Source of the DNA: Paragorgia papillata
Lineage: Eukaryota; Cnidaria; Anthozoa; Scleralcyonacea; Coralliidae
Assembly (NCBI GenBank): GCA_035771165.1
Contig: JAWNZC010000367.1
Span: forward strand, 1,708,001 to 1,772,000
Length of the DNA: 64,000 nucleotides
Direction of reading: 5' to 3'
A program made the translations under genes and the position numbers. Shown in pieces: positions 41,880-54,942 of this stretch. The notes under the pieces are model-generated. The model did not search any database. It was not told the origin of the DNA and saw nothing but the letters and a program-made list of their open reading frames with translations. The stretch's first letter is position 1, and the number at the start of each line of letters is the position of its first letter.

Positions 41880-43995
41880 AGACCATTATTATTTTCTCGT
41901 CTCCCGTTTGTAAGGACGCGCTGGCGTTGTTAACAAGAGAAGGTGTTGTTTGACAAGAAAAATAATGCGTGAGAAAACTCGGTTCATATCTCGGCGTGGG
42001 TTTTCGCAAACATGCGTTTTGTTTTGTTTTGATCCAAGCCAGATCATTTACTCATGTTGTTTACACAACCTTGGCGAAGTGGTGAGAATTGTACTCTTCC
42101 ATAATAATTATGCTTTCAGTTCCTGCTTAAAAGGAAAGTTGTGATATCTATTCTGAATTATATATGTTAACATCGTGACTAATGTAAAACACACACTTTG
42201 CAAAACTCTTTTATCGACAGGGTATAGAACATATTTCCAACAGAATTAAGATACAATTCCATAACTTTTAATCAATTTAACTCTGTTACCGGGCATTGTT
42301 GCCACTTATTAATTTGACTCTGTCTAACAACAGCCGATTTTATACTCGTCAACTGGAGACCTGGTAATCTGCCCGGTAAAAGTTTAAACTATATGTACAC
42401 TGATCCTGTACTGGACATTTTTGCCATTTGCAACTTATTACTCGGCTACTATGGTGGACCGAGTCTAGGTTTCGGCTCGGTTTCTTTTTTTTTCCTTCTT
42501 ATTTTTGGGTGTCGCAATTTTGCATTTTAGCACATTTCGATCGCGGCAACGTCTTCACTGGAGTCTTGTCGTCCGACATCTTTGTTATTTTGTTTTTATT
42601 AATTCTACTTCCGGTCACTTCAGACCAACTCATGCTCACTATTCAGCCAACAACGTAACGATTTGAAACGGATTATCCCAGAGTCTCTCGTTTCCCCGGT
42701 GGGGAACGTGGGCTCTGGGAACGAGATTGGAATTCGACAAAAAGTTGAACAGCTTTGCCTTTTGATCAAGGTGTTCTTGCAAATTGTTGATAGATTTCGA
42801 AATAGACTGAGTGGCTTTCTAATTTAACAGTGATCAGATGTGGCTGACAACTTTCGTAAACATGTTCACCAGTGTGAAGTATGCACCACATGCAGCCTTC
42901 GATCTGATCTTCCTCGGCCCACTCCCACCTTTGCTAGCGCGGTATAAAGCCTCTGCGGAAGAGAGAGGCCGTCGTTTCCGGTTTCGATTTTGTGATTGCT
43001 GCAATAACACTACATGCAATCAGTGCCTTTTACCCAAGCACCTCCGCACTTTGCCAGTAGCCCGAGTAGAACGCCTGACGCAGGCGTCTTGTTTTTTTAG
43101 TTTTCGGGTCACAAATATGCATTTTTGCACAACTTACTGCCGGTCAAGCCTGCCGCCATTGAGCGTGCTACGATGAATCAACAGACATTCGTGTTCCTAT
43201 TCTGCGATTGTGTCGAGCATGCTACTGATCAACTATTGTAAAAATTCTCCAGAATGAGTTTCCACAGAGAAGGTTTGTTCATGAAGGCAGAACTATGGAC
43301 GAGTTGCAGAGATACGAGAAACAAACGCTAGTTCGCCACAGTTCATCACAGAACGTATACGTGCTATTTACCTAGTAATTGCCTGCTGCTTAATCCAACA
43401 GCTACAAAACGCAGGTGATAAGCGCCGAATAACGCAAAAATTATAAATATGTTGATTGTTGAACTGTTTGCATGTATAGACATTATGTAGGTGTCGTGTT
43501 TATACATTTGGAAACGTGTTTCAAACCATGTTTAAAAACATATTTTCTGTTTGCTCGATTTAAATAAATTCTATATCGAAATGATCGCTGGAATCTTCCG
43601 AATCTAACACTATAGGTTTTGACCTCTAAACGTATTAATATCCCTTGTTATTGGAAAAAAACGAGCTTGTTTACCCTATCAAATGCTTCATGCATAGTTG
43701 TACTTCATATAAGATCATATAAGATCACATATAGAAGACCTCGTTCGGTTTGTCAAAAAATTTTGCACTGTTTCGCACGGCAGGTTTCTAGATGTGCAAG
43801 GGCTACGTCAAGGTTGCAGAAATCAGTAGCCCAAGTGAACGCCTAACGCCAGACGATTTTACTCTGTCTAATGCCAGACGATTTTACTCTGTCTAACACC
43901 AGGCGATTTTACTCTGTCTAGCGCCAGACTATCTTACTCCTCAAATGCGGACCTCCTGTTAATCTGCCCTGCTTTTCAATTATTACCTTATATGG
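41880..43995. other. no gene; dispersed repeat fragments
   Basis: Identified pieces: a unit of the 13.8-kb family (42290-42380); a cgagtctaggtttcggctcgg phrase at 42461 shared with 46.1 and 60.0 kb; and a copy (43440-43850) of the repeat forming the arms at 53 and 59 kb (acatttggaaacgtgtttcaaa, gcccaagtgaacgcct), followed by three short tandem gccagacgattttactctgt units to 43940. The 112-codon frame at 42838-43176 is not supported. Confidence 0.5.
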
Positions 43996-44488
43996 GCCTG
44001 TTCACACGAGGCGAGTTATCTCGGGGGGTAGGGTTATCCCTATCCCTCGAGATATCTCGGTGTTAGTTTATTTCCATGTTAAAAAAGTAAACCGTTCACA
44101 TGAGACCGAGATAACTCGGGGATAGGGATAACTCGTTCTGAGCGATATAGGGTAACCCTAGGCCAGAGTTAACCCTACCTCCATGTGAACGCTTTCACCC
44201 GGCTTATCTCAGGGGTTTATGGTCAACTTTTGTATAATTACGCATGCGTACATTGTAAAAAAACATTCTAATTTATACGCACTATTCTTGTTCACGTGCC
44301 ATTTGCGTGCGTTTAATTGTTGACCTTACTGGCGTGTTATTTTGTTCACGTGAAAGCTAGGTTATCTCGGGGGCGCAGGAACAACTCGGTAGTTGCGTTT
44401 TATCATGTGAAACAGGGTCAACTTTGACGAACCCTAACCCCGGAGTTATCCCTACCCCGCGAGATAACCCGGTCTCATGTGAACAGGC
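43996..44488. mobile_element. 493-bp MITE, GCCTGTTCACA termini
   Basis: Inverted ends gcctgttcacacgaggcgag and its imperfect complement ending catgtgaacaggc enclose non-coding sequence with several internal gagataactcgggg / cccgagataac words on both strands. Confidence 0.7.
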
Positions 44489-44613
44489 AATTACTGCTTT
44501 GAATATAAATTATGAGATAGAAAACTCCCGATCTTGGAAATCTTTATGTTTAATATGTATGGCATCTCGCAGTCTAGCCAACCCTATATCTTGCTGTTTT
44601 CAATGTTTCTAAC

Positions 44614-44742
<129 letters not shown>

Positions 44743-45890
44743 CTAGAACAAAGAAAGAGGTACTGAAGTTTAGAAATTAGAAGACTTTCCCTCAGTCATT
44801 TCTTGTTCAATGGTGAATTGTATGAACAAATTGATGGTGTTGCTATGGGTTCACCGCTTGGTCCACTTTTTGCTAACATTTTCTTATCTTTTCATCAGAA
44901 ATCATGGTTGACTGACTGTCCTTCTCATTTTAAACCTATCTTTTATCGTCGTTATGTTGATGACTGTTTTCTAATTTTCCGCTCACAGGAACATGTTCTC
45001 CCATTTCTTTCTTATCTTAGTTCCAGACATCCTAACATTCAATTTACTCATGAGCTAGAAAATGACTTATCTCTTCCTTTTTTAGATGTTAACATAATTC
45101 GTTCTAATGGTGCTTTCTTAACTTCTGTCCATCATAAACGTATATCCACTGGGTTATTCACTAACTTTGACAGCTTTATTCCCATCTCTTATAAAAGAGG
45201 ACTTATTCTTTTGCTAGTCTCTCGTTATTTTAATATATGTTCTTCTTATGTTTCTTTCCACGCTGAGCTAGAGAAACTTAAACAAATTTTCACTCTTGAT
45301 GGTTATCCAGTCCCATTCTTGGACAACTGTATTAGTACCTTTTTAGATAAAATATTTCCTACCAGCCATAGTATTCACTCTTGCTCTAAACAAGTTCTGT
45401 ATTTTTCTATTCCTTTTACTGGTTCCCATGGTCTAGTGATACGAACCCAACTCCGCAAACTATACTCTCTTCTGCATATCCGCAACTTAATTTCCGTTTT
45501 GTATTTCGTCCTTCTGTTCGCCTCTCAAACTTCTTTCCTTTCAAGGACCGAATTCCCTTTGGACTGAGATCACATGTTGTGTACTCGTACAAGTGTCAAT
45601 GCTGTGGTGCATAGTTGTATGTCGGACAAACACGCCGACACATTCACACACGTATCTCAGAACATATGGGTGTTTCGCCGCTGACTAGAAATTCAATGTC
45701 AGCTTAATTGTCAAGTGTTCTTTCTCACAAGTTCAAAACTGATCATCCTGTTGCTGCTTCTGATTTTAAAATACTTACGGCTTCTTCCACTTCTAAATTT
45801 GAACTCTTACTGAGGGAAAGTCTTCTAATTTCTAAACTTAACCCCGTCCTTAACGCAAACATAAGTTCAGTACCTCTTTCTTTGTTCTAG
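44743..45890 (+). mobile_element. Penelope-like element, 5'-truncated, with inverted 3'-end copy at its 5' side
   Basis: The body encodes a PLE reverse transcriptase and GIY-YIG nuclease. The first 53 bp (44743-44795) are the reverse complement of the element's own 3' end (45814-45890), less an internal deletion of about 27 bp. Inverted or direct partial copies of this kind are a known PLE habit. A CTAA array lies immediately to the left. Confidence 0.75.
44803..45890 (+). pseudogene. Penelope-like RT and GIY-YIG endonuclease
   Basis: The main frame (44803-45567) contains QIDGVAMGSPLGPLFANIFL (RT motif B) and FYRRYVDDCFLIF (motif C, YVDD), then FLDVNI and the PLE thumb region. Near 45465 a frameshift moves the reading to FRFVFRPSVRLSNFFPFKDR, then VVYSYKCQCCGA, a TAG stop, and LYVGQTRRHIHTRISEHMG, a GIY-YIG-type core. 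The last frame (45708-45890) completes the nuclease with ELLLRESLLISKLNPVLNAN. The N-terminal fingers of the RT are missing. In active elements the nuclease nicks DNA for target-primed reverse transcription. Truncation, frameshift and stop make this copy dead. Confidence 0.8.
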
Positions 45891-46179
45891 CTTATGACTA
45901 ATCTAATTGTTATAATCATATTCTTTAATGACATCTGAAACATGATATTTTATTTACTTTTTGTTATTATAATCTTAAAATATTTACGTTCATTTGTTTC
46001 TTTAAATTTTTGAATTTGTTATTGTACTATTTTGACCGTTTGTAATATAATATTTGAATCATGTATATATAAATACTTAATTACTCTTAATTACCTGTGG
46101 TAGCCGAGTCTAGATTTCGGCTCTGTTATTTTTTTTTTGGGGGGGGGGGGGGGGGTCGCCCCCCCTGATCATTAGTCTC
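45891..46179. other. no gene; AT-rich then G run
   Basis: AT-rich sequence, a cgagtctagatttcggctc phrase (46106) shared with 42.5 and 60.0 kb, then a T run and a G run (46131-46155). Confidence 0.4.
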
Positions 46180-46945
46180 CCGGTGTCACAGCGGATTTGG
46201 ACTCCCCAGTAGATTTGGACCGGGGGGTCCAAATCTACTAGTAAATATGGACCCCCGTTGGTGGATTTGGACCCCCCTTTTTAAACATTTTTTATACCCA
46301 AAACAACCCAGAAAACGATGAATATGTTACATTCATCAATTTTCATATCCAAAGCCAGTTATAAACCTCACATAGTTGAGCTTATTGTGTTGCAATAGCG
46401 AATAAAAAACATTGTTGGGCGACATTTTCATAGTTCGAAAATTTGGTTCGTTGACGTACATGCATCAAATAAAATTATATTGCCAGTTACATTATCATAA
46501 TTCAAAAATCTTAACACTGTGTTATTAAACTGAGTAAGTACTACAAAAAACTAGAAAGTTACCAAATGGAAAATATGTATACAACTACAAGAATAAATAA
46601 ACATCACTAAAAATGGAGAGCGTGGAGATCGCTTTTACTAACTCTGGTAGTGGTTTCTATTTTACGATTTGTGTTCTTTATCACTAATATAAAGTGACAA
46701 AAAAAACTTCAGACTGTTCGCTATTATGAATTTCGTTTATATTATTGTGTTCACACTACATATATTTAGCTTTTGGAGGGGGGTCCAAATCCGCCAACGG
46801 GGGTCCATATTTACTAGTAGATTTGGACTCCCGGGGGTCCAAATCTACTACGAGAAATCTACTAGATCTACTTGGTCCAAAATCTACTAGTAGATTTGGA
46901 CCGGGGGTCCGAATTTAGGGGGGTCCAAATTAACTGGGACACCGG
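46180..46945. mobile_element. 766-bp foldback element
   Basis: Ends ccggtgtcacag / ctgggacaccgg are inverted. Subterminal arms are packed with both orientations of ggatttggacccc and agatttggac. The centre is AT-rich and unique. Non-coding. Confidence 0.75.
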
Positions 46946-47114
46946 CCGCGCGATGGCGATTTCATGACCGCGTTGTCTCTTGAACGAAGCTTTTCTTGCC
47001 ATTTTATCGATGTTTTTGAATATTTCCACAACATTTCTTGGCACATTATATAGCAGTCGTCTCAAACAAAGATGTCAGAGTAGTCGGACTGTCAGCGAAT
47101 CAAAGTGTATTAAA

Positions 47115-47234
47115 AATAATCCCTGAGCCCGGGCGTAGGGCCGAAGGTCCGGAGCCCGGTGAGGGTGCTAATCTCGACATGCGTGTAGTCCACTTTACAC
47201 GCGTGGAGAAAAAGTGAGGGAGACGAAATCTGGG

Positions 47235-47286
<52 letters not shown>

Positions 47287-48210
47287 TGGTACGGTGTCAC
47301 GGACGAAGAAAACTATATACTCTCACACAAATAGTATTTTGCTTTCGTTTATTTAAACGAAACGAAATGAAATGGAGCACGAAGAAAAAAAGGATTAAAC
47401 CCGTTTAATATATCTTGAAGAGAAACCAGAGAACTTGAAGAAACCAAACGCCGTATGGTAAACAAAAACTCGATCTGCAGTGTTTGTAGTCACTCCGTGA
47501 GTCCGTGGTCAAATCATTTGAAAGTTAACGGTAGGATTCTTGTTGTTTTCAAGTTTTCGCTTAACCTAAACAATATACAGCTTCACGTTTTCGTGCTTTC
47601 TCTTTGCTCGTCCAAACCATAAGTCAGTTTAACTAAAGCTAACTTAAAACACTACCTTTAAGGCTTATATTAACCGTGGTGGACGTGCATGCACTTTTTA
47701 TTACTAAAAATACTCATGGACTTTGTCGGTTTTCTTGGCTGTGGTTCGACTGAAACGTTGTCTTTTTAATTCTTCTTTCTGGAATCCGATTCTACTGAAT
47801 TGTTTTTATCTCAGACTCTATTATAAATTTTTTAATTTTAATTCTGCCTTTGCAAAATGTACATGCATAGAGAAGCCATTTAAAGGCTTGCTAAAATTAA
47901 TCCCTTTTGAAACCTCCTAAAAACAATATATTTTTTACAACCAGAATTTAATAATGAAATCTAAATTTTGCTTTGATATGTTCAACTTTCAGTAAATGAT
48001 TTAAATCAGTTTTGTCGTCCTATCGACCTATCCATAAATTCTATAATTTAATATCCCAAGGATTTAATATCATTTGTTTTTATATCTGTTTGTTTTTGTA
48101 TTGGCTGTATATTAGGAGTACTTATTTTAATCAGGGGGGGGGGTGTGTTTAAAAAAAGCATGTAAAAGCGGGCGAGGGGTTGTTGCGTTCATGTATTTCT
48201 AGTCCGAAAC
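47115..48210. repeat. dispersed repeat, long copy, with TA microsatellite
   Basis: The left end matches 9985-10115; the right part matches about 39950-40672, including the gtaaaagcgggcgag...atgtatttctag end. A (TA)n tract lies at 47243-47282. No coding potential is recognised. Confidence 0.6.
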
Positions 48211-49035
48211 TTTAAACTGAAGGAGTGAAGGACGTCAGAGAACAGTCATGTTTAATTATTGCGAAACCGTGCACCGAACATGTTCAAGACAACATATTGA
48301 TATCTTACCGGTATCTACTCTATTCGGTGCTTATTATTATACTTGCATTTTGTAGTTGTTGGGCTATAAAGCAGCAAGGCCAGGACCAGCCTGTTTTGAA
48401 ATAGCTCGTCATCTTTTACGTACTAGGTCTACCACGATAGCCGGCGTGTGCAGTTGTAAACATTGTAAAGCCTTTGTCAGCCGCATTACTGATCAACTAT
48501 AACTCGGTCACTTGCAAAGCTATTCAAACAAGTAAACAACTGAGAAACAGTGAAATGTCTTGTGAATATTCAAAAACATCGATAAAATGGCAATAAAAAC
48601 TTCGTTCAAAAGAGAAAACTACGTCTAGATATCGCGTGTCGTATTACATTTGGAAACGTGTGTTTTAAAACATGTTCTGTTTGTCCGAATTTAAATAAAT
48701 TCTATATCAAAATGATCGCTTGAATCTGCCGAATCCGACACTAATATGTTTTGTCTACTAAATATATTAGATCCGTTGTTTAATTTTCAGACTAAAACGG
48801 CCTGTGTACATTTATACTATTAATTAGCAAACCTTCGGCGCTTCCTGCACCGCAGAAGTTCATATAAGACCATAGATTCTATTTGTGAAAATCTATGCAA
48901 TTATGCATTGCCATTGTCATGTAGTCTTGCTCTAGCACAGGCTACGCGAAGCTTTCAGAAATCAGTAGTCCGAGTGAACGCCTGAGCAGGCGTCGTGTTA
49001 TCCTTAAGATTTCAAACTGCTCTGATGATGTTGCG
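48211..49035 (+). repeat. copy of the arm repeat found at 53 and 59 kb
   Basis: Shared order with the right arm at 58.9-59.6 kb: gatatcttaccggtat, tgcattttgtagttgt, agctcgtcatcttttacgta, ccggcgtgtgcagttgtaaa, then a block with atttaaataaattctatatc and gaacgcctgagcaggcgtc. Segments are permuted relative to the arms. Confidence 0.65.
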
Positions 49036-49158
49036 CTTCAAGCAATGAAACGTTACCTAATTAAATTTTATCTTTGAAGTTAGGTCTTGTCTAAAAGTTA
49101 TTTGCTGGGCACTTATTTTCATTTTCAAATTACGTTTCCAGCCTGGTATATCTATTGC

Positions 49159-49269
<111 letters not shown>

Positions 49270-50074
49270 AAGCTAGATGTATTTATACACAATTTTATTT
49301 CGTTAAGTCGCTATTAAAACGTGAACTGATTACACCTTTTTGTTGTGTTTTCATAAGCACAAATCACCGTGTTTTTTCTACGAGTTAAGCATTAATGTTG
49401 AGCTTGTTATTTTTCTCACAGTTCAAGGCCTTACACATTCCTTGTTTATTTTAACCTTTTTTGCTTTTATACGACAAAAGTGCTTCCGATTTCCGTGGAT
49501 ACTCTGATCATGCACGGTTTTTGACCAAACTTAGCTTGCGTAATATAAATGTTATTTTCAAAAGTGCATGACTACATGAAGCCTTGTATTTGAACTACGT
49601 CTGGTCGCTTATGCTAAACAACCAACAATCTTTGACAGTGCTCGTCGAAAGTAACTAATCCAGCATCATGCCAAACTTAACTATTATCGATTAAACGCAC
49701 TCGGGCAAGCGTGCCGTTGAGCAACTCAACGCTTGAGTTTTGTCTACTCTCTATAGGATTTGAGTGTAAATGTTCTTCGAGCTATTTTACTTAGAAAAAT
49801 TTCTAAATTTATAAACAATCTTCTGATTGCTGGTTAGAGTGTTAGACGCTATAACTATTGAGCTACTGCACTATACTGCTATAATAATATATGTTAATGT
49901 CGTAATCAGGTTGTTAAGGGAAGAAACAGATATGCTAGCTCGGATATGAGATGCATTACAAAATTAACATATATGATCATACTTGATGATATGATGCACA
50001 TAGTTTAATAATGACATATATGCATGTCATACATCGAACTCAATCTACGTTGAATTAAAGCATCTGATTGCCAG
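49270..50074. other. no gene; repeat fragment shared with 60.8 kb
   Basis: About 49285-49460 resembles the reverse complement of 60790-60950 (attttatttcgt, cgtgaactgat, acaccttttt, acagttca.ggcctt). The rest is unremarkable. Confidence 0.4.
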
Positions 50075-50150
50075 TACTGCGCAATGGTTATAGCGTCTCA
50101 CCGGCGATCAGAAAGTTGTGGGTTTGAGTTCGCTTGGGAATTCAGAAATT
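50075..50150 (+). repeat. tRNA-like SINE head
   Basis: An A-box-like gcgcaatggttatagcg and a B-box-like gggtttgagttcg are spaced as in tRNA-derived SINEs; no foldable acceptor stem. Confidence 0.4.
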
Positions 50151-50180
50151 TTTCTCAGTGAAATAGCTAAAAGAACATTT

Positions 50181-50682
50181 AGGGGGGTGATTACATGGTC
50201 TGGACTGGCCAGTTTGACTGGGATGAGTTCTGGATTGACGTGGATGCTTTCAGGACGAAATTCCCAATTATCAAGTATAAATAAGGGTAAAGTTACGTTA
50301 GTTTTACTTCAGTTTTACACTTTAATTATTATTTATGTCGACGTAATCTTTTGTAAGCCCATCGTTAATAAAAAGATTGTTATAGTCTTAGCTAACCTCG
50401 CGAAGACTAATTAATTTATTAAGTCTTCGCTATGATCTCGAAACACTCGAACAAGTTTTGATGTTCTATGTCAGTTCTTTTCAGCACTATTTATTCACAC
50501 AGTCAAGTAAACGAACGCGTATCGAAGCGAGTTCAACAGTTTTTCAGCCCGGGACGAAACGATTATACATGGACATTTTCATCCCGGCAAACCGGGCTAG
50601 TCCGCTTCCCATGTAACCGAAACGCGGGCTATAGCCCGGTTAACTGCATGGGCCAGCCCGGTCCATGTGTAATCACCCCCTT
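50181..50682. mobile_element. 502-bp MITE, GGGGTGATTACA termini
   Basis: Ends taggggggtgattacatgg and ccatgtgtaatcaccccctta are inverted repeats. Inner arms share ggccag/ctggcc words. Non-coding; it inserted beside the SINE head. Confidence 0.7.
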
Positions 50683-51358
50683 ACACTCAATTCTCTCATA
50701 CGAGCTAGCATATCTATCTCTTCTAACTAGGATTTGTTAACTACTATACAACTGACTACTTTACAACTTCGTAATCGCACCTTTAAAATATGTTCAACGG
50801 TTATCAAAGGATATATAGACGATATATTACCTTTTCTCCGTCTATTTTGTCCACAAGGTTGACAAGGCTGACGGCAAGTTGATAAAATACAACAACGAGG
50901 GTTGTAAATCGATGTTGAGAAAGCATTTCAAGCTTGAGAGAACCGTTAATCTTCTTGATCTTTAATCTTCGTTAATCTTCTAGTACTTCTTGCTTAATTT
51001 TTAGTCGTCGGAAAGGCGACGACTGACTGGTTTGCTTAATTTTGTCATATTGACATTTGTATGTATTTTTTAATACGCATCGACAAAGGAATGCTCGACT
51101 CTGGGTTATCATATGACATGCACTTGAAATCATTTTGAATTCTATTTAAAATATACAAAAGCTAAGATAAACGAAATTGAAAAGAATTCAAAAGAAAACT
51201 TGAAAAGAATTTGGCGTCATATGATGAAAATTACGTATTCGAACTTTAATATTAAAAGGATCTATACCATACATAATTGATGTTAACATTATTAAAGGAA
51301 GGTGAAGCGTTTTCTGACTCATTCACTGACTAGTTAATTAACTCAAGTATACGTCTAA
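50683..51358. other. no gene recognised
   Basis: AT-rich sequence with short local repeats (ttaatcttc three times near 50947-50980) and no supportable ORF. Confidence 0.4.
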
Positions 51359-51786
51359 GGCCCTGTTTACATGAAGCGGATTGACGGTCCAATCGAATCG
51401 AAAAATGCGAGTGAAGTCAATCCAGGCACATGTTTACATGGATCTGATCTGCTTTTGCTTTTTATAAGCGGTTTTTCAACACTATTTTCTGGGCTTTTTT
51501 CAATGTCCGCCATGTTTGCAACACGCACTTCACTTCACTCATGCGTATCAAGTCATTTTCAAGTCAAACCGTGTTTAGATGAATCAGATTGGAGACATTC
51601 AAGTCGATTCTTGCTTGAATCTCAAGTCAATCCACTCCACTGCGTGAATTGACTTCAGCCATTCATTTCGATCAGATCGAAAACTTTCAATCTTCTTCAT
51701 GTACAACAAGGAGAAGCAACATGGGGGGGGGGGGGGGAGGGGGGGGGTTGATTTGAAAACTCAATCCGCTTCATGTAAACAGGGCC
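51359..51786. mobile_element. 428-bp MITE, GGCCCTGTTTACATGAAG termini
   Basis: Inverted ends ggccctgtttacatgaagcg and its complement enclose non-coding sequence rich in gaatcgaa/attgactt words, and a G-rich run at 51723-51748. Confidence 0.75.
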
Positions 51787-52539
51787 GAACACTATAGTGG
51801 AGTCGTATACTTGAATGGGGATTCACGTATACGCCCCTCCCCCCATAAAAAAGTTATAAATGTTACCGAACGGCGAACATTTCTCAAAACAGCACTTCTA
51901 TATTAAATGAAACGGTGATATTTAATTTACCAACTTTTGTTGTTTGTGTTCATTCTCGTCCCTATATTCCTTTTATAAATCGGTGCTTTTATAAATATGA
52001 TCTTTTTCGGTGCTCGCCGGGACAAGCTGTGGGGACTAGTATGGTTTATGTTGGTTTAAAACGTTGAACTGCTTTCTACCCATGCAGGCCAGCAGCGCGA
52101 TTAGAAACCGAAGCACGCAAGAAGTGGTGGGATTGGAGCGCTTTGGGGAGCCCTTGCAGATCCACAGGGAGCCCAACTCTGACGCCTGTGATGGTCCTTC
52201 CTCTTTTTTTGTTTTATTATATTGAGCTTCTGACTGAAAACCGTTGTGTAAGCTGTTAACAGTTGGTGATATAGGCACAATTGCATATATATTAATTGCA
52301 GCGCGCGGTACTTTGAAACTCGAAACAGCTGTTGGGTTTCTGTGCCACGTGAATGGCGCGTGACGCTCACTGAAAGCTGAGACGACTAAACACGCAGTGC
52401 GGGAAAATCGCGTGTTTTATCACACCGCGGGTGTTCCGCCAACGTCAATTTGTTCGAGCTCAAATTACTACGACAAAGACCGTTACAATGTGAGCGGAAT
52501 GGATATGGCGCGCCATTTCGGCCAAAAATGGTCGAGAAA
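51787..52539. other. no gene; outer repeat matching 60.07-60.13 kb in reverse
   Basis: About 52160-52215 (gggagcccaactctgacgcc, tgtgatggtccttcctc) is the reverse complement of 60066-60125. It may mark the outer limit of the composite inverted structure centred on the Crypton, or be an independent repeat. Confidence 0.5.
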
Positions 52540-52790
52540 AAAAAAACGCGTCGAGAATCGGCCAAAAATGGTCGAGAAATAAAAACGTGTCGAGATTTCC
52601 GCAAAAACTAGTCGAGAAATAAGAACGTGTCGAGATTTCCGCAAAAACTAGTCGAGAAGTAAAAACGTGTCGAGATTTCCGCAAAAACTAGTCGAGAAAT
52701 AAAAACGTGTCGAGATTTCCGCAAAAACTAGTCGAGAAATAAGAACGTGTCGAGATTTCCGCAAAAACTAGTCGAGAAATAAAAACGAAG
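52540..52790. repeat. 40-bp minisatellite
   Basis: Six or so copies of a 40-bp unit (gtcgagaaataaaaacgtgt + cgagatttccgcaaaaacta). Shorter runs of the same unit lie inside both arms (53600-53740 and 58725-58870, the latter inverted). Confidence 0.85.
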
Positions 52791-52870
52791 ATGACGCAAT
52801 TTCGGATAATCATAATAGGTGTAAACTCGCTTTTATATACAGGAAGATAACGCTGTCGATTGTAGAGAAC

Positions 52871-54362
52871 AAATGCTTTACAATGTTTACAACTGCACAC
52901 GCCGGCGATCGCGGTAGACCTAGTACGTAAAAGATGACGAGCTATTTCAAAACAGGTTGGCCCTGGCCTTGCATGCTGCTTTATATTGTCCGACAACTAC
53001 AAAATGCAATTATAATAATAAGCACCGAAATCCGAATAGAGCAAATACCGGTAAGATATCAATATGTGAACTGTTCAGTGCATGTCTAGATATCGCGTAG
53101 GTGTCGCGTGTCCTATTACATTTGGAAACGCGTGTTTCAAAACATGTTTAAATACTTTCTGTTTGTCCGAATTTAAATAAATTCTATATCAAAATGATCG
53201 CTTGATTTTGCCGAATCCGACACTATAGGTTTTGTCTGCTAAATATATTAGATGCGTTGTTTAATTTTCAGAAAAACGGCCTTGTTTACATTTATATTAT
53301 AATAGCAAACCTTCGGTGCTTCCTAGATTCTATTTGTGAAAATCTATACAAATATGCATTGCCATTGCCATGTAGTCTTGCTAGAGTACGCACAGGCTAC
53401 GCGAAGCTTTCAGAAATCAGTAGCCCGAGTGAACGCCTGAGCAGGCGTCTTGTTATATTGAGCTTCTGACTGAAAACCGCTGAAAGCTGAGACGACTAAA
53501 CACGCAGTGCAATAAGGCCTGCGTTCCACGCTCCATTTATGGCGCGCCGTTTCGGCCAAAAATGGTCGGGAAAAAAAAACGCGTCGAGAATCGGCCAAAC
53601 TGAATGGTCGAGAAATATAAACGTGTCGAGATTTCCGCAAAAACTAGTCGAGAAATACAAACGTGTCGGGATTTCCGCAAAAACTAGTCGAGAAATAAAA
53701 ACGTGTCGAGATTTCCGCAAAAACTAGTCGAGAATATAAAACGTGTTGAGATGTTCATGTTTTAATCATACTTTTTGAGCTGGTCGAGAATTAATTTCTG
53801 ACTCGCTGACAGCATGGGGTGAAGTGATACGGGGAGGGTCACAAATATTTTCCAAAGGGGGAAATAACCAATCACTTTATACTTTCTATGGGTAGGTAGG
53901 ATTGTACTAACTAGTGTATTGTGATCGCCAAGCTAGCGAAGATGACGCAATTTCGGATAATCATAATAGGTGTAAACTCGCTTTTATATACAGGAAGATA
54001 ACGCTGTCGATTGTAGAGAACGGGTATACGTGAACGCCACTGCGAACCGACTCATGAAAACAATATTAATGTCGATGCAGTCGTTCGGCAGTGACATGGC
54101 GTTCGGTGACTCGCGTTCCGCGCTAACTATAACCCAATAATGAATCGTCAGATTTTTCGTCAAGTTATACAAATGTCGACTGGTTTGCGTCTGAACTCAG
54201 ACTGAACTTTTTGTAATTTTTTTTCCGACTGAACTTTGACAACTTTATCGTAAAGTAGGAAAACACTTCAACGACAACGACCACGGCAGGGAAAATTAAT
54301 TAAAAACGAATGAAGCCTAATTCTTCTGCGACGATGAACCCTCGGGGGGTGGGGGACGCCGG
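52871..54362 (+). repeat. left arm of a 1.46-kb inverted repeat around the Crypton
   Basis: From about 52871 (aaatgctttacaatgtttac) to 54362 (ggggacgcc) this sequence is, at high identity, the reverse complement of 58115-59575. It contains minisatellite units, a TATA-like motif (cttttatatacagg, minus strand) and remnants of the dispersed repeat at 43.5 and 48.5 kb. No gene is evident; frames conserved between the arms merely reflect the duplication. Confidence 0.8.
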
Positions 54363-54942
54363 GGGCGGGATTGTATAAACAATCTGAGCACGAAGAGAAG
54401 TAATTTACTCTTATGTTGATTCTTATATGTCTAATCCGCAAAGAAATGAAAGCATGCACTGAAATACTGTGGCTTGACTTTGAATCATATTTCTTGTTTA
54501 CACTTAACATATGTCTGTCGCCAATTAATTATCCTTACCGAAACGCGCTGACATTTTCTAATATTAGCAATTGGAAAAAAAAGACGTTTTGTGCTTGAAA
54601 GAGTAGACTATGAGTATAGTTGGCTTACGAGAGTAAGTCACCAAAACCTTTTCAGACTTACAAACAGAACTATTCAGTCAAAACGTTTTCAATTGACAGT
54701 AATTTCTAGCTTCTTCAAATTAGAACCAGCTGGAACTCCTACGGTAATATGTAATCATGTAGACATACGTCAATGTCATTGTAAACTTGGAGTGACAATA
54801 TATGTCAATTATTAGAGTAGGCTAGATCTGATCGGGAAGAAACTGAACGTTTGCGAGACTATATGCTTGGTAAAAAACGTTGCTATAGTATAATCATTTA
54901 TAAAATAACATTTATACTACGCGTGCTCTGATTGGTCAATAA
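54363..54942. other. no gene recognised between left arm and Crypton
   Basis: No motif-bearing frame. The last 50 bp (54903-54953) match 60261-60311, a copy that carries the same flank and half-site without the Crypton. Confidence 0.45.

Noticed and set aside
42838..43176. 112-codon Cys-containing ORF
   Set aside because: It overlaps dispersed repeat sequence, has no recognised motif or homologous copy, and no plausible promoter.
53410..54172. ORFs conserved between 53.4-54.2 kb and 58.3-59.0 kb (for example MYNLTKNLTIHYWV...)
   Set aside because: They match only because the arms are an inverted DNA duplication; substitutions and indels show no codon-position bias by eye, and no domain is recognised.
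54591..54815. 74-codon ORF between left arm and Crypton as an accessory gene
   Set aside because: No motif, no signal peptide, and average composition for random AT-rich sequence; kept only as unannotated spacer.
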